This document shows positions 11,036 to 22,500 of a DNA stretch of 64,000 nt, piece after piece. Every line of letters starts with the position of its first letter. Within the stretch, counting starts at the first letter, position 1. This stretch comes from Triangularia verruculosa (lineage: Eukaryota; Ascomycota; Sordariomycetes; Sordariales; Podosporaceae): positions 62,001 to 126,000 of the forward strand of contig MU863972.1 of assembly GCA_033296885.1 (NCBI GenBank), in the 5' to 3' direction. The notes beneath the pieces are model-generated. The model had not been told where the DNA came from and did no database searches. It saw only the letters and a program-made list of their open reading frames with translations. The translations under genes were made by a program, and so were the position numbers.

Positions 11036-12999
11036 ATGGCTAATTCAACTCCCGATATCAGCTCGATCCTGCAGCTCCTCCAGGGTAAGACCTTTTGCCG
11101 AGCGCATGCTGTGATTGTAGCAGCTAGATTCTAATGTGACCAATTTTCAGATTCGGCTCAGCAGCGACCTGCCAACGCAACCCCTCCCATCGCTCAACCT
11201 GGTCATGGCGTCCCTCCGCCTTCTCTACCTCAAGCACCCTACGGTGCTCCTCCCGCCCACAATCCTTACTCCCCCCAAGTTGCTCCGCAAGCGTATCAGC
11301 CCCCGCCTCCTGCCGCCTACTCGTACCCCCAGCCAACCTCGAGCGGCAACATCGACCTAAGCGCGATCCGACCCGATTCTACTGGCGCACTTTCTATTCA
11401 AGAGGCTATCGAGAGAGCCAGAGCCTCCGCCACCCAGGCTGGTTTCACCCCCTATGACCGCCAGAGCGCCGGGTATGCTGGCGACCGGGCACCTGATTCT
11501 CGCGGGTATCAGCAACAGAGATCTAGATCCAGAAGCCCCCGAGGCCGTGATGGATACCGTGAAAGCAACCCGTACCGAGACGAGCGCCGGGACTATGGTG
11601 GCCCAAGCCGCGACTACGGCCGCGACCGTTCCTTCTCCCCTCGTCGCCAGGGGTTCTCTCCCCGCGGACATCATGGTGGCGGCGGTGGTGGTGGCGGTCG
11701 CAACAGAGACCGCTCGCCCCTTCGTGGCAGCGGAGACAATATTGAGACCATGCAGGTCGAAAAGAGCTTGGTTGGGCTGATTATTGGTCGCAATGGCGAG
11801 AACCTCCGCCGTGTCGAGAGTGAGAGTGGCTGCAGAGTTCAGTTTATCAACGCTGATAACGAGTCTGAGCCGTATCGTGAGTGCAGGATTACTGGAGCCC
11901 GTGATAGACGTGAAGTGGCCAAGGGCATGATCAATCGCATCATTGCCGACAGCGGAATGCGCGGTGGGCCTCCTGGTGCCGGTGGTCATCCCGGTGGAGA
12001 CAGAGGTGGCCGTGACGCTCCGCGCCCTGATCGCAATGCTCCTCCTATTCCCAAGGATGGTGAAGACACCTTGGTCATCATGGTCCCTGATAGAACCGTG
12101 GGCCTGATTATTGGGCGCGGCGGCGAGACAATCCGTGACCTGCAGGAGCGTAGTGGCTGCCATATCAACATTGTCAGTGAGAACAAGAGTGTGAATGGTC
12201 TTCGCCCGGTCAATCTCATCGGTACTCCAGGCGCCACCAAGCATGCCAAGGAACTGATATTGGAGATCGTGGATAGTGACAGTCGCAATACGGGCACCGG
12301 TGGCGGCGGTAACCCGCGCCCTCCTCGGAACGATGGTGGTTATGGTGGGGGTGGACCGGACAAGGTCAACGATTCGATCTATGTCCCATCCGATGCTGTC
12401 GGTATGATTATCGGAAAAGGCGGCGAGACAATCCGTGAGATGCAGAACACCACTGGGTGCAAGATCAATGTATCCCAGTCATCTGGACCTGGCGAGACTG
12501 AACGCGAGATTGGCTTGGTTGGTAGTCGCGATAGCATCGAGCGTGCCAAGGCTGCCATTCGTGAGAAAGTTGAAGCGGCTGTAAGTTTCGGAATCTCCCT
12601 GTTTTCGAGATGTTTTGCTAACAAATCATTTCAGCAGAACAAGTCCGGTGGAGGTGGAGGTGGACGTGGTGGCCATCGTGACGGTGGTGGCGGTCGTGGT
12701 CATCACCGCGACTATGATAACCCGAACTATGGTCAATCTTCTAACCACAACAGCGCTCCGCAGTCCATGCCCGCTAGTGGTGCAGCTCCCACCGCTGGCG
12801 CGGGTGGCGAAGCTGACCCTTATGCTGCGTGTAAGTCTCTTTCCCTCCCCTGCGACCGGCATGATGTCCCCCGTACTGACATGGTGCCATAGATGGCGGT
12901 TACGATGCCTATTTAGCTCTCTGGTGGCAGTCCCAGTATGGTGCTCACCTTGGCGGCCAGGCCGGGGCCCCTCAGCCCCCTGGCGCCGGTTCTTCCTGA
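11036..12999 (+). CDS. Triple KH-domain RNA-binding protein, FUBP-like
   Basis: Four exons (11036-11084, 11151-12580, 12635-12830, 12893-12999) encode 593 residues. Three KH domains are visible by their GxxG loops: GRNG (KH1, about 217-286), GRGG (KH2, about 323-392) and GKGG (KH3, about 425-493). Before KH1 lies a Pro/Tyr/Gln-rich stretch and an RS/RG-rich stretch (RSRSRSPRGRDGYR), and after KH3 a glycine-rich linker. The C terminus carries a Tyr/Trp element, YDAYLALWWQSQYG, that resembles the tyrosine motifs after the KH block of animal FUBP/KSRP proteins. It should bind single-stranded nucleic acid, in mRNA processing or stability, or at chromatin. The acceptor of intron 2 is ambiguous by one Gln (tcag or tcagcag). 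Start chosen at the first ATG after the CT-rich leader. Confidence 0.93.
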
Positions 13000-14813
13000 T
13001 TGCGCCCTGATCTGAGATTCTTTGATGCGATTGATGATGAAAAAGGCCCGCTCATCCGACTGACACGTCATGACATTATCGCTGCTGCATTTGCTGCCGT
13101 CTTGACTCTGCACCATGAATTCTCCTTCGTTGCGGCACTCACTTATTCATGATACCAAGCGCATGATACAAGCTCATGCCTACGCAGCCCCCAACCGGAC
13201 TGTTGTTTTCTGATGACTGTACGAGTACGAATATTTCCCTCACCAGCTGCATTACTGGCAGGTTTCCGCCGCCTGTCACGGACATTTTTTCTTTCAGTAC
13301 CTTGGCTGCGCATCACGGTGGGCGAGACTCAATTCGGAGTCTTCTTTGCCGTTTGACATGATCATGACCGGCATGCTGATACCATCGCCTTGCATTGTCA
13401 TGCCCCCCTGGCCCTCTGACGATGACTGAGACAGCCTGATCACCACAGGACATTGCTGCTGCATCCGGTTGTACATCAACGGTGGTATGTCGCCCATCTG
13501 TTGCTGTCTGTTGAGACGTGGATGCCTCGCACCGATGTTTCGCATCCGTTGCTGTTCACTTTACAATGGATACTGCTATGCGACAGCAGATACCTAGCGG
13601 CCGTGTTGACAAATCTGGATGACAGGTCCGTACTGGGTATGGTATTGGATCTGTTCCGCCACATTGAACCAATGACCTGGGTGAGCTTCAGCCAAGGACG
13701 CCTGATTCTCCATTCACCGCCAGCGGACATTACTTTTTGGGCGTTTTTTTTTCCGCCACAAGCGTTTTCATTTTTCTCGTCCCTTTTTGCTTCGGCAGCT
13801 TGCATCTCCAGACCTCTTTATGCGGGTTCTCTCTGATGCTTGTTTGCAGCGGTTATCCGTATGCATCATCTCTACCGGCCCACAGGAGTTTCTCTTGTTT
13901 TCTCGTTCGACATGCCTACCATCATCACGTTGCGAGGTTTCCTTACCGGATATGCAGTTGACCGATCTGATCTATCTAATGGGTGCCAACCCAGAAATGT
14001 GGCTCTGGGTCAAGCGAAAGCGGAAAATATTGTTATTGCTGGTGATGGGTTCACTGGCTCTGGGTGTATTATAGTAGGCTTGGGGGAGGGCGGGCTCTTT
14101 GATCAGGCGAACAAAAACGGGGAATGGGCAAGGCAAGTGAAGAAAACGAAGGACAATTGATACCTGATTAGTAGCTTAGTGTATATCGAATTTTGGTGTT
14201 GTAGAGCAATTGTGTTTGTGACATGCCGCCCTTTATTCCATAATCCTCACATGGCAATATGCAGTACAGCGTAGAGTATCTGGCTGACAAGACGTCGTCA
14301 TGAGGCTGAAGTGCACCTCAAAAGGGAAATGCCTCGGCTCAACAATATGTAATCCGAAGGCGCGGAACCGTTTTATTTTGATGTTTGCCCAACACTTTTC
14401 ATTAGCGATGTTAAATCATTGGTCAGAGAGTACGCAGGAAATACATGATGCACCATATTATAAATCCAGTCACGCCAACACCCTCGTCCGTTACCTATCC
14501 CGTTCTGTGTCGAGTCTGATGAGTTTCAAGCTTGGGGGGTCATTGCTGTGCCCCACCAAGCAAACATGTGGAGATGCTGCCCTTATCAAAATGCGGGATG
14601 ACGCCTTGGCGATGTTGAGAGAGGGAGACAGGGGTCCCGAGGCTGGACAGGTATTTCATCAACGGCTCAACCATTCTCTCCGTTATTCACCTGCTTTTAT
14701 ATAGAAGGGCTGAGCAGCCTTTTTTTTTTCTTTTTTTCTTTTTCTTTTCACTTGATTCTGTTCGTCTCTCTCTCTCAATCTATCACCCTCATTCAACACC
14801 AACTGAAAACAAA
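13000..14813. other. Intergenic region, KH protein to PaxU-like gene
   Basis: No gene is supported; the longest frames (up to about 134 codons) show no domain or splice signals. T-rich runs near 13737-13760 and a long pyrimidine tract near 14718-14790, directly before the next start, are the only notable features. Confidence 0.45.
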
Positions 14814-15710
14814 ATGGCCTCCAACGCCCCCACCCCGCCCGCCAAAGCCAGCAACAGTGACCCGTTGGCTTTCATGACCAAGATCTCCCCCTCAGCCTAC
14901 ATTTACACCCCCGCTTCATCTACCGACAACAACAACAACAACAACAACAACGACCCCAAACTCCTCATCCTCGCCACCTGGATGGGCGCCCGCGACCTCC
15001 ACATAGCAAAATACCTCCACCCCTACCTCTCCCTCTACCCCGCCTCCCCGATCCTCCTCCTCCGCTCAGAACCCCGGCACTTCTTCAGCAAGTCCGCCGC
15101 CCCAGACGACGTCGCCCCCGCAGTCCCCTTCATCAAATCATCCCTATCATCCCTATCCCCAAACGACAGTCCAACAACACCGCAAGTGCTGATCCACCTC
15201 TGGTCCAACGGCGGCAGCTTACTCCTCCACCACCTCCGCCTCTCCCTCACACCCCAGCACCTCCCCAAGTACATCATCATCTACGACTCCTGCCCGGGCC
15301 AGTACAGGTACCTCGCCGCCTTCCGCGCCTTTTCCGCCGGGCTGTCCGGCATCCTCTACTGGGCCGTGGCGCCCTTCTTGCATTTGTTTTGTGCCTGGGG
15401 GTGGTTCTGGCACGTGCTTGTCGGGAAGAACAAGACCGGGCCGCTGGCGTATTTGAATAGGGGGCATAATGACTTTGGGAAGCTTGGAGAAAAAGAGGTG
15501 AGGAGGGGGTACATCTACTCGGAGGGGGACCGGCTGGTGCACTGGAGCGATGTGGAGGCCCATGCCGAGGAGGCGAAAAAGAGGGGGTTTGGGAGTGTGA
15601 GGTTGGACAAGTTTGAGGGGACGGGGCATGTGGCGCATGGGAGGGGGGAGGAGAACCAGAGGAGGTATTGGGGGGTTGTGAGGGGGCTGTGGGAGGGGAG
15701 TTTGGCTTGA
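14814..15710 (+). CDS. PaxU-like (DUF829/TMEM53) alpha/beta-hydrolase
   Basis: A single exon encodes 298 residues. The order LLILATWMGARDLHIAKYLHPYLSLYP near the N terminus, VLIHLWSNGGSLL (a serine-nucleophile-like turn, SNGG) in the middle and a C-terminal TGHVAH histidine element match the DUF829 family of fungal indole-diterpene cluster protein PaxU and animal TMEM53. A possible membrane segment is GLSGILYWAVAPFLHLFCAWGWFWHVLV. The family is alpha/beta-hydrolase-like but its reaction is not established. Residues 38-46 are a poly-Asn run encoded by an AAC repeat near 14928-14951, a likely length-variable spot. No indole-diterpene genes (GGPP synthase, prenyltransferase, FAD monooxygenase) sit beside it, so a metabolite role is not supported by context. 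Confidence 0.88.
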   Translation: MASNAPTPPAKASNSDPLAFMTKISPSAYIYTPASSTDNNNNNNNNDPKLLILATWMGARDLHIAKYLHPYLSLYPASPILLLRSEPRHFFSKSAAPDDVAPAVPFIKSSLSSLSPNDSPTTPQVLIHLWSNGGSLLLHHLRLSLTPQHLPKYIIIYDSCPGQYRYLAAFRAFSAGLSGILYWAVAPFLHLFCAWGWFWHVLVGKNKTGPLAYLNRGHNDFGKLGEKEVRRGYIYSEGDRLVHWSDVEAHAEEAKKRGFGSVRLDKFEGTGHVAHGRGEENQRRYWGVVRGLWEGSLA

Positions 15711-16401
15711 GGGTTGGATTGGGGAGTTGGAGGGAGAGATAAAGAGAGGTGGGTTTGAATGGGTTTTTTGTAAAGATGATAACAAATAAGGACTACTTCC
15801 CAAGCCAGCTGTCATGCAAGATCCCAGAATCAATGCAAGCTGAAAAGCATGCTTGCTTCAGTGGCTTAAATGGAAGCTGTTGTATTATGGGTCACGCTCT
15901 TTGCGTTCCCCAAATGATGCGCCAATCTGCTCCAAATGTACAGCATGCTGTCCTGTGCTTCCGCGCCTGATTTCATACCCGGGGTATCTTGTTAACCTTT
16001 CCTCGTCCGTCCGTATTTCCATGCGCCGATGCTTCTCCCAGTCGCTGTTGAGCATCTGCTGTGGCCCACGTCGTCGTGTTCGAAGGCAAAAGAAAAAAAA
16101 AAGCTATTCGTGTGGCCTGCATATTCCTCTGCTAGTGGTGGCTCTCCATCTCATGCGCTGGTTCCGGAGTCGTGTCCTGTAGGACTGTCGGTAGGACTGT
16201 ATTGGTACCTTTCGCGTTGGTACCCTTCGTGTTGGTTCTCGGCCTATCTCGATGTTGATATCGTAATGGTGGTGCTAGCGACATGTATGTGATCATGGCG
16301 CGAATATCTTCCTCGGTTTTGCCGTATTCCCGTAAAGCTTCTCACCGGCTTGTTCAGTTCTCGTGTTATTTCCCTCCCTCGTATTCCTCCCCACACTACT
16401 A
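15711..16401. other. Convergent 3' region after the PaxU-like gene
   Basis: No gene is supported. The region is the 3' flank of two convergent genes and includes a short A-rich run near 16090-16100. Confidence 0.4.
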
Positions 16402-16929
16402 TCAGGTCTTTCGCTGCTTTTTTCGCCTCGACTCATTCCCACCGCTGCCCCTCCTCTCGGAGCGCCTCACCCCTGGCCCTGACCCTCCTGCCTGCCCTCC
16501 AACAACACTCTTGTCAGCATTGTATTCTTTCTTGTGATGATGATCATCTACAGCACCGGCAACCACAGCAACGGCACCCCAGTCGTGATACTCCCCGCTC
16601 CCCTTCTTCGTGTGCATGACGTGATGACCACCACCACCGTTGCTGGCGGTGCTGCCAAAGTTGTTGTTGTTGTAGTAACCCACAAACTCGAGAGTCTCCT
16701 CGTCCTCCATGCCGGGCCCATAGCCCTCATCTGCGCCCAGCAGCGCCTCGCACGGGGGGCATTCTTGCTCGTGCTGCTTTTCGTCTCTCTCGACGCCGGC
16801 TGGGCAGCCGCCGAAAAGGCCGCTGTTTTTCGCCTCGAGACAGGGAAGCTCACGGGATAGGAGGGTCCATTCGAAGGGACCTTGGCCGCAGTGGGAGCAG
16901 ATGCCGGCGAACACTACTTTGCGGCACAT
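16402..16929 (-). CDS. Small Cys/His-rich hypothetical protein
   Basis: A single exon encodes 175 residues starting MCRKVVFAGICSHCGQ. Cysteines cluster in the first 65 residues: Cys2, a CSHC pair, then LPCLEAK, GGCPAG and ECPPC. Spacing of this kind is seen in many short fungal proteins that begin MCxK and suggests a zinc-binding or disulphide module. The middle has an acidic stretch, Asn and Gly runs and a DDHHHKK segment; the tail is strongly basic (RRSERRGSGGNESRRKKQRKT), compatible with nuclear entry. There is no signal peptide. I do not recognise a named family. Support is the ATG position, the non-random Cys pattern and composition; transcript evidence would be decisive. It is convergent with the PaxU-like gene. 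Confidence 0.6.
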   Translation of the reverse strand: MCRKVVFAGICSHCGQGPFEWTLLSRELPCLEAKNSGLFGGCPAGVERDEKQHEQECPPCEALLGADEGYGPGMEDEETLEFVGYYNNNNFGSTASNGGGGHHVMHTKKGSGEYHDWGAVAVVAGAVDDHHHKKEYNADKSVVGGQAGGSGPGVRRSERRGSGGNESRRKKQRKT

Positions 16930-18615
16930 GTCGTGGTCCTGGGCTGGAGTTGTGGTGCTGTGATTTTATTACAATTATTGGTAGTCGGGCTGGAATCGGG
17001 TTCGGGGCTCGCCGCGGTCCGACTGGGTATATCTGTTGAAGATATGGATTTTCCGTCTCTCTCGATTTGTTGTTGCGCAAAAACAGTGTCCGCCAATTAT
17101 TGGAAGCGGGAAGTGGTGGAAAGATATCCTTGACGCAGTCGTTTAAGAAAATAAAATAAAAAAGACAAGCTAAAGATATTATCCCCTATAAAATATGAGA
17201 TGATGTCAGCGAGATTTGTTGAGAAGTTCCGTCAGCGGTGTTTAAGTGGTGGGGGGAAATAGTGTCATATTGGCAATGAGCAAGAGAGGGAGCGTGTTTG
17301 GGATGTTTGGGAAAGAGACAAGGGCAGGGCCCCTTTCTTTTCAAGCCATCGCGAACTGCGACAGCAGGAGGTCCACCATCACCAAGGCACCACCCCACCT
17401 GCAATTCTTGAGTGACCAGTGGCATCAAGGTTTCGTGACGGGGGGGCCACGAGCCACGACGGGCTAATCTAGTGGAATGGGGAAGGGAATGCCGGGGGGA
17501 AGCTACACTAGCTTGGACTCACCTCTTCTGGCGTCTTCGTGTTTTGCTGCGGCCCGCGTCCAAAGACCGGCGCCGGCGTCTTGTCCGGCGGGAGGGGACG
17601 GGTAGAAGTGGTGGATTCGTGACAATCTCCAAGTGTCAAAATTTCAAGCGGGAAATTGGGGCGGGGAAAGACAGGCATTTGAGACACGGATAGCTTGTGG
17701 CGTGATGCTCTCCGAGAGTTGGCGACAGCTGATGAGTTATATCTCGTCTTGCGGAGAAATACGGTGTCAAGTGGATAGATGCAGGTCTGCAGGATGCAGT
17801 CTGCACAGTATGAGAATCTGCTTTGATAAGAGAAATCCTGCTCAACCGAGTTCAATGTCTCCAGAAGAGGCCTGTCAGTGCAGGTGACCATTATCGGTGC
17901 GGATGCTACCTTGCGCTGCCAGCTTCTTCTGACCTCGAGTGCAACTCTTGAGGCCTATCTTGCCACACGGAGGGGAGCCTCGATAAATGGGATTCTGCAT
18001 CGTCGGCGGCATGTAACAGCCCGGATTAAGGTTATAATTAGGTAGATTGGCAGCAGGCACCCATCTGAGCCGTTTTGATTGCTAATGACTTTTGACACCT
18101 TGACCGTTCCCCGCCGGTTCTCGGAGGTAGCTCCGAGGGCGTGGAAGCTCTAGGGAAGACAGACATAGCGTTAGACTAGTCAAGACTAGCTTACACTATC
18201 TTGGGAAGAGAAGCGAGGCAACGGTGACGGCGACGGCGACACAAGATTTGGGATCGGCTTGTGTAATCTCCCCGCGCAACATCTGGAGTTTGTGTTTCGC
18301 CATCATCAGCTTGACGGTTTCTGCCGATGCTTCCAAGTGGGGCGGTCTAGGCCCTCACACAACACAGTGGGGTTCGCACGCACGTGCGGGGTTCGCTAAA
18401 CTCAATCCCTGAACCCCGCCCATAATATAATCTCACAGTGAAACATCACCAACATCAACGTCGACAACCATCATCCATTAACTGCTATCATCTTCGTGTC
18501 ATGTACATACTCTACATATCATTCGCCTGGTTCCATCCATTTCTCCCCAACCCCCGGTATCGTCAGCCCACTCTCCCTCTCCGTCCCACTTCACCAGCAT
18601 CCTTCCTTGATGTCT
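16930..18615. other. Intergenic region
   Basis: No gene is supported. The AT-rich stretch at about 17145-17200 lies upstream of the Cys/His-rich gene. All open frames are under about 130 codons, overlap on both strands, and show no domain. Confidence 0.45.
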
Positions 18616-19488
18616 TCATGGCCCCGACCGACGCTGGGCCTGCCGGACATTGGCAGCAGTCCTGCGGGAAACGGGCTCACTCGACCGAGAACGGCCAGTG
18701 CCCTGGAAGTTGCGATTGTACCGGGTCTCTGGGTCTGTGGTCTTTGGGACACCTTGGTTTCCAACTGCCTCGGACTCGGTCTCAGGGGAGTGAATGATCC
18801 CGGCAGACGAAGCGTTCTCCACAGACGAGGTATGCTCGGTGAACGAGGTGTGGTAAGCGGACGAGGCATACTGGGATTGTTTCCTTTCCCAGACCTCCAA
18901 CTCGCGCCGGCAAACCTGCTCCTCTCTCAGGCCGACATCTCGCAGGCGGTGGACGATGCCCGCGTCGCGCTGGTTTGCTGCCTGTTCGCGCCGTAAAACC
19001 TCAGCTTCACGGCGGCTATACTCCTCTGCTCGGGTATCCAGAGCAAGTTCTCGGGCACGAAGCTTCTGTTCGGTGTTGGTTTCCTGTTTATATATTGTGG
19101 CTTGCCGCACGTTGAGTACGTTGGTCCGTCTGTCTAGTTCCTGCTGTCCCTTGCGTAGCGCCTCTTGCTGTTGCCTCAATTCCTTCCTTTCCTGTCTCAT
19201 GTCTTCTTGTTGCTGCCGAATGTCTTGTTGCTGTCGTTGAATGTCCTCTTGCTGCCGCCGGAACTCTTCTTGCTGCTGAAGCCGTAGCTCCCGAATCCAG
19301 ACTGCCTGTTCTCGTTGCAAAGCCACCAATTCTCGGCAGCCTACTGTCAGGTCTTGTAGGTCGACTGTTGGGAATTTTGCACTCGGTTGCTGGTGTTGTT
19401 TGCCATCTTCTACCTGATGGGAAGGCGCGTCAAGAGCCTGTCTCTCAGCACTGCGGCCTGCGACATCTTTGTCGGGTACATGGGTCAT
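18616..19488 (-). CDS. Coiled-coil Gln/Arg-rich ORF, likely 3' part of next gene
   Basis: An open frame of 290 codons starting at an ATG encodes a long predicted coiled coil (about residues 45-205) dominated by Q, R, E and L heptads such as QQQEEFRRQQEDIQRQQQDI, followed by a Ser/Thr-rich tail ending in RRTAANVRQAQRRSGP. No domain is recognised. It lies only 90 bases after the TAG of the large coiled-coil gene and, importantly, in exactly the same reading frame, with no stop between that TAG and this ATG. The intervening 30 codons also look protein-like. It is therefore most likely the C-terminal part of the upstream gene, separated by a nonsense codon, an unrecognised intron or readthrough, and less likely an independent gene. 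Confidence 0.6.
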   Translation of the reverse strand: MTHVPDKDVAGRSAERQALDAPSHQVEDGKQHQQPSAKFPTVDLQDLTVGCRELVALQREQAVWIRELRLQQQEEFRRQQEDIQRQQQDIRQQQEDMRQERKELRQQQEALRKGQQELDRRTNVLNVRQATIYKQETNTEQKLRARELALDTRAEEYSRREAEVLRREQAANQRDAGIVHRLRDVGLREEQVCRRELEVWERKQSQYASSAYHTSFTEHTSSVENASSAGIIHSPETESEAVGNQGVPKTTDPETRYNRNFQGTGRSRSSEPVSRRTAANVRQAQRRSGP

Positions 19489-19578
19489 GTTGGGGGGAGA
19501 GCTTTTCGCAGGAATTTGAGCATTGTCGAAAACGGGGGTATGTGTTTCCGCAGCTTTCTTGTGTGCCTGTTCGGCCTT

Positions 19579-22500
19579 CTAAGCTGAACCTTGGGCAACT
19601 GCTGCTTCTTCAATACTGCCAACTTCGTTATCGCCGGGGCTTTTGCGGGTCGGGGTAACAAACGGGTCGTCGTCCGTCACAGGGCTTGGGCTGGGCGAGG
19701 CGGGGACGTCAACTGCCAGAGGGACTAGCTTCACCGGGAGGGTGGCATCCTCCGAAGGCTCTGGAATCGATATCACAGGCCGACGGGAAGAAAACGCCAG
19801 AGCCTCTCCGGTTCTCGCAAAGTCCTCTGGAGTGACGTCCTCAAATTGGAGACTCACCGGTCGGTTTGGCGTGCTTGCCACCGAGACCGCCGGCAAGCGC
19901 TGGGACACAGCAGCAGCAGCGCGAGGAGGCGAGGCCGCAGAGGCTGGGACGGGGACTGGGGACGCCGAGGAGGCGGGGAGCGGGCCAGTAGACGACAACG
20001 GCAGGGACGAGGACCCGGGCACAGGCAAGACAGACGGCCCAACCGACTCCGCCACAAGAACAGAAGGTGCCGGTGCAGCGAACTGTGCTGACACCGGCGT
20101 GGCTCTCCAGGTTTCCAGAGGGGCCTCTGCCCGCTCCTTCTCCTTTCGAGCCGCTTCTGTCTTCTGACGGGCCGCTTCGGCGCGCCTGCTCTCTGCCGCC
20201 TCCTGCACCTTGCGGCGCTCGTCCTCCTCTGCCTGACTCAGAGACTCCTTCTTTGCCCGCTCCAACTCTTCTGCCTCTTGTTGGAGCCGGAGGAGTTCCT
20301 GCTCCTCCCTCTGGTGCCTTTCCTCGTCCCAGCGCCTCTGCTTGTCGGCAAGTCGCTTGGCCATTTTCTCCTTGGCTCTCAGTTCGTTCTCCTCGCGTTG
20401 CTTGCGCCTTCTCTCCTCCTCCTGACGCTTCTCCTCTTCTTCCTTCTCCCTTTGCGCCCGCTTCCTCTGCCTCCGGGCCTCCCAGTTTGTCACCGTCTTT
20501 CCAGACGGCACAACCTGCCACTTGCCCCGATCATCTTCATCTTCCTCCCCCTCAGGTTCAGGAGGCGGGGCTGCCTCTGCCGTTTCAGCAAAGTCATTTT
20601 CACCCCCAAGCTCAGACGGTTTTTCTTCCGCCTGCTCGCCCCCTTTCTCCTCAGGCTCGGACAGCGTCACGGGCGCTTCGAGCTCCTGCAAGCTTTCGCT
20701 TTCCGCTTGCAAGCGCGGCGGTGACAAGGGAGGCTGGGACGATGATGGCCCCGCCTCTTCCATGTCAGCTGGGCCAGCCAGCGCAGCAAGCTTCTTCGCC
20801 CTTTGTTTGGCCTTTTGCTTTTGTTTCTTGGCCTTTTGTTGCGCCTTCTTCTTTTGCGTTCGGCGGAGCTCTTCCATTCGCGCCTTGACCAGTTCTGTTT
20901 TGGCCCGTTTCCGTGCCTCGGGAGAATCATCAATCTTTTCCTCTTCGCTTTCTTCCTCTTCGCTCTCCGTCTCGTCCGACTTTTCCTGCTGGGCTCTTAT
21001 GCGCTCGGCAAATCGGAGAGACTTCTTTGCAACCTCGCGGATGGTCTCGACATCGGCGGCGACAGCTGGGTTTTGGGTCGGTGGCAGGGGAGGGGGCGGC
21101 GTCAACTGGGCTTGCTCTGCTGGTATGGGAGGAAGAGGTCTTGGTTCAGAGGGTCCTTCTCCGGCGAGGTTGGCTGTGGCAATCTTTGGTGCTGCTATGG
21201 CGAGGAGATCGTTGAGTACCTCGCGGCTGTCTTGGCTCGACGGGACATTAGCCAACGTCTCGTAGACTGGTATCTCTGTGGATGGCTGAGGGGGTGCGCT
21301 AGGGGCATCCGAGAAGGGGTCAGGGAAAGAAGAGATGGGCGGTAGTCTGATTGGGTTGGCCGGAGAGTCCACAGAGGGTTCGGAGCGTGCTTCATCCAGG
21401 GCGATAAGTTGTAGGTGGTGAGCAGGTTGCATAATAGGGGGACTGTTAGGTAAGGGGGGATACTCCTGAACTTCGGTCTCGACAAAAGGATGAACATCCA
21501 ACGGCGGTAGGGGCGGCTCTTCTTGCTGCTTATCGTCATGTTGCGACTGTAAGTTGGTCGGTAACTCATTCTGCAACTTCGTGCTGGTAAGGTGGTCGGA
21601 TTCAGGCTGGACATCTGCCGCAGGAGTCGCAGAAGGATCAGCAGCCGTCTCGGGCTCGTCAGACTCTTCACCGGCACACGTATCCACACTCCCATCCTCG
21701 CTATGGAAGGACTCCTCATCGTCCAGAGGCACCAACGGTGGTGGCAGCGGGATAGGAACCCCCTTAAGCAACAGCGACAACGGCTTCACCGGCTCGTCCA
21801 CGGTGACCTTATTCATCAGCACTAATCTGAGAGTGTCTTGCCTGAGCGCGTCCCTCCCAGGCATGGGACGGTCTTGATTGTCATAATGCTCAAACCAGCC
21901 GTCAACCCTCCAGCTGACCCGCATGATCTCCCTCACCATCGCTTTTCTGCCCGTCGAGAGAAAGAACCGGACGAGGTCATTCCGGAGGCCTGTGAGAATG
22001 GGATCGTACATGGGGTGCTTCCACCCCTTGACATCCGCCGTCGGGCCAACCTCCCTCAGCCGGTCAAACTGGAACAGGTTCAACGCGATCATCATGGCAG
22101 ACGGGTGAAGGTTGACGTGGTTGGCGCGCACACCCCATGCATGGGGCACAAACGCCGCGGTGAAATTGTGAGACGGCTGTGGCGGGAACTCCAAGCTCTC
22201 AGCTGATGTGGCAGAGGCCATTTTGGCGAGATGCTCCATGAACTGGGCCGTGCCGGGCTGGATCTGGGGGAGGCTGCGGATCTGGTGGCACTTGATGATG
22301 ACGGCGCAGCAGAGCTTGAAGGCGACGAGCCCCGGGTGGGTGGACTGGCTGAACTCTTCCAGGATGTCCAAGGTTACCTGGGAGTCCCTCCCGGTTCCGA
22401 GTATAGTGACCAAGTCGCCAGCCTCCTCGTCCGCGATCGGGTCGCCCGTGTTAAACATGTCGCTAGGCCACAATCTGGAGAATTCGGGGCACTCGCCATC

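Noticed and set aside
11750..12892. KH protein starting at internal methionine of KH1
   Set aside because: The upstream exon and first intron give a clear N terminus in the same frame, so the internal start only truncates the protein.
14300..14704. A 134-codon frame upstream of the PaxU-like gene
   Set aside because: No domain, unusual composition and no promoter or intron support.
2373..15710. A secondary-metabolite cluster (P450 plus PaxU-like protein)
   Set aside because: The two genes are 11 kb apart with primary-metabolism and RNA-binding genes between them, and no synthase or prenyltransferase is present.
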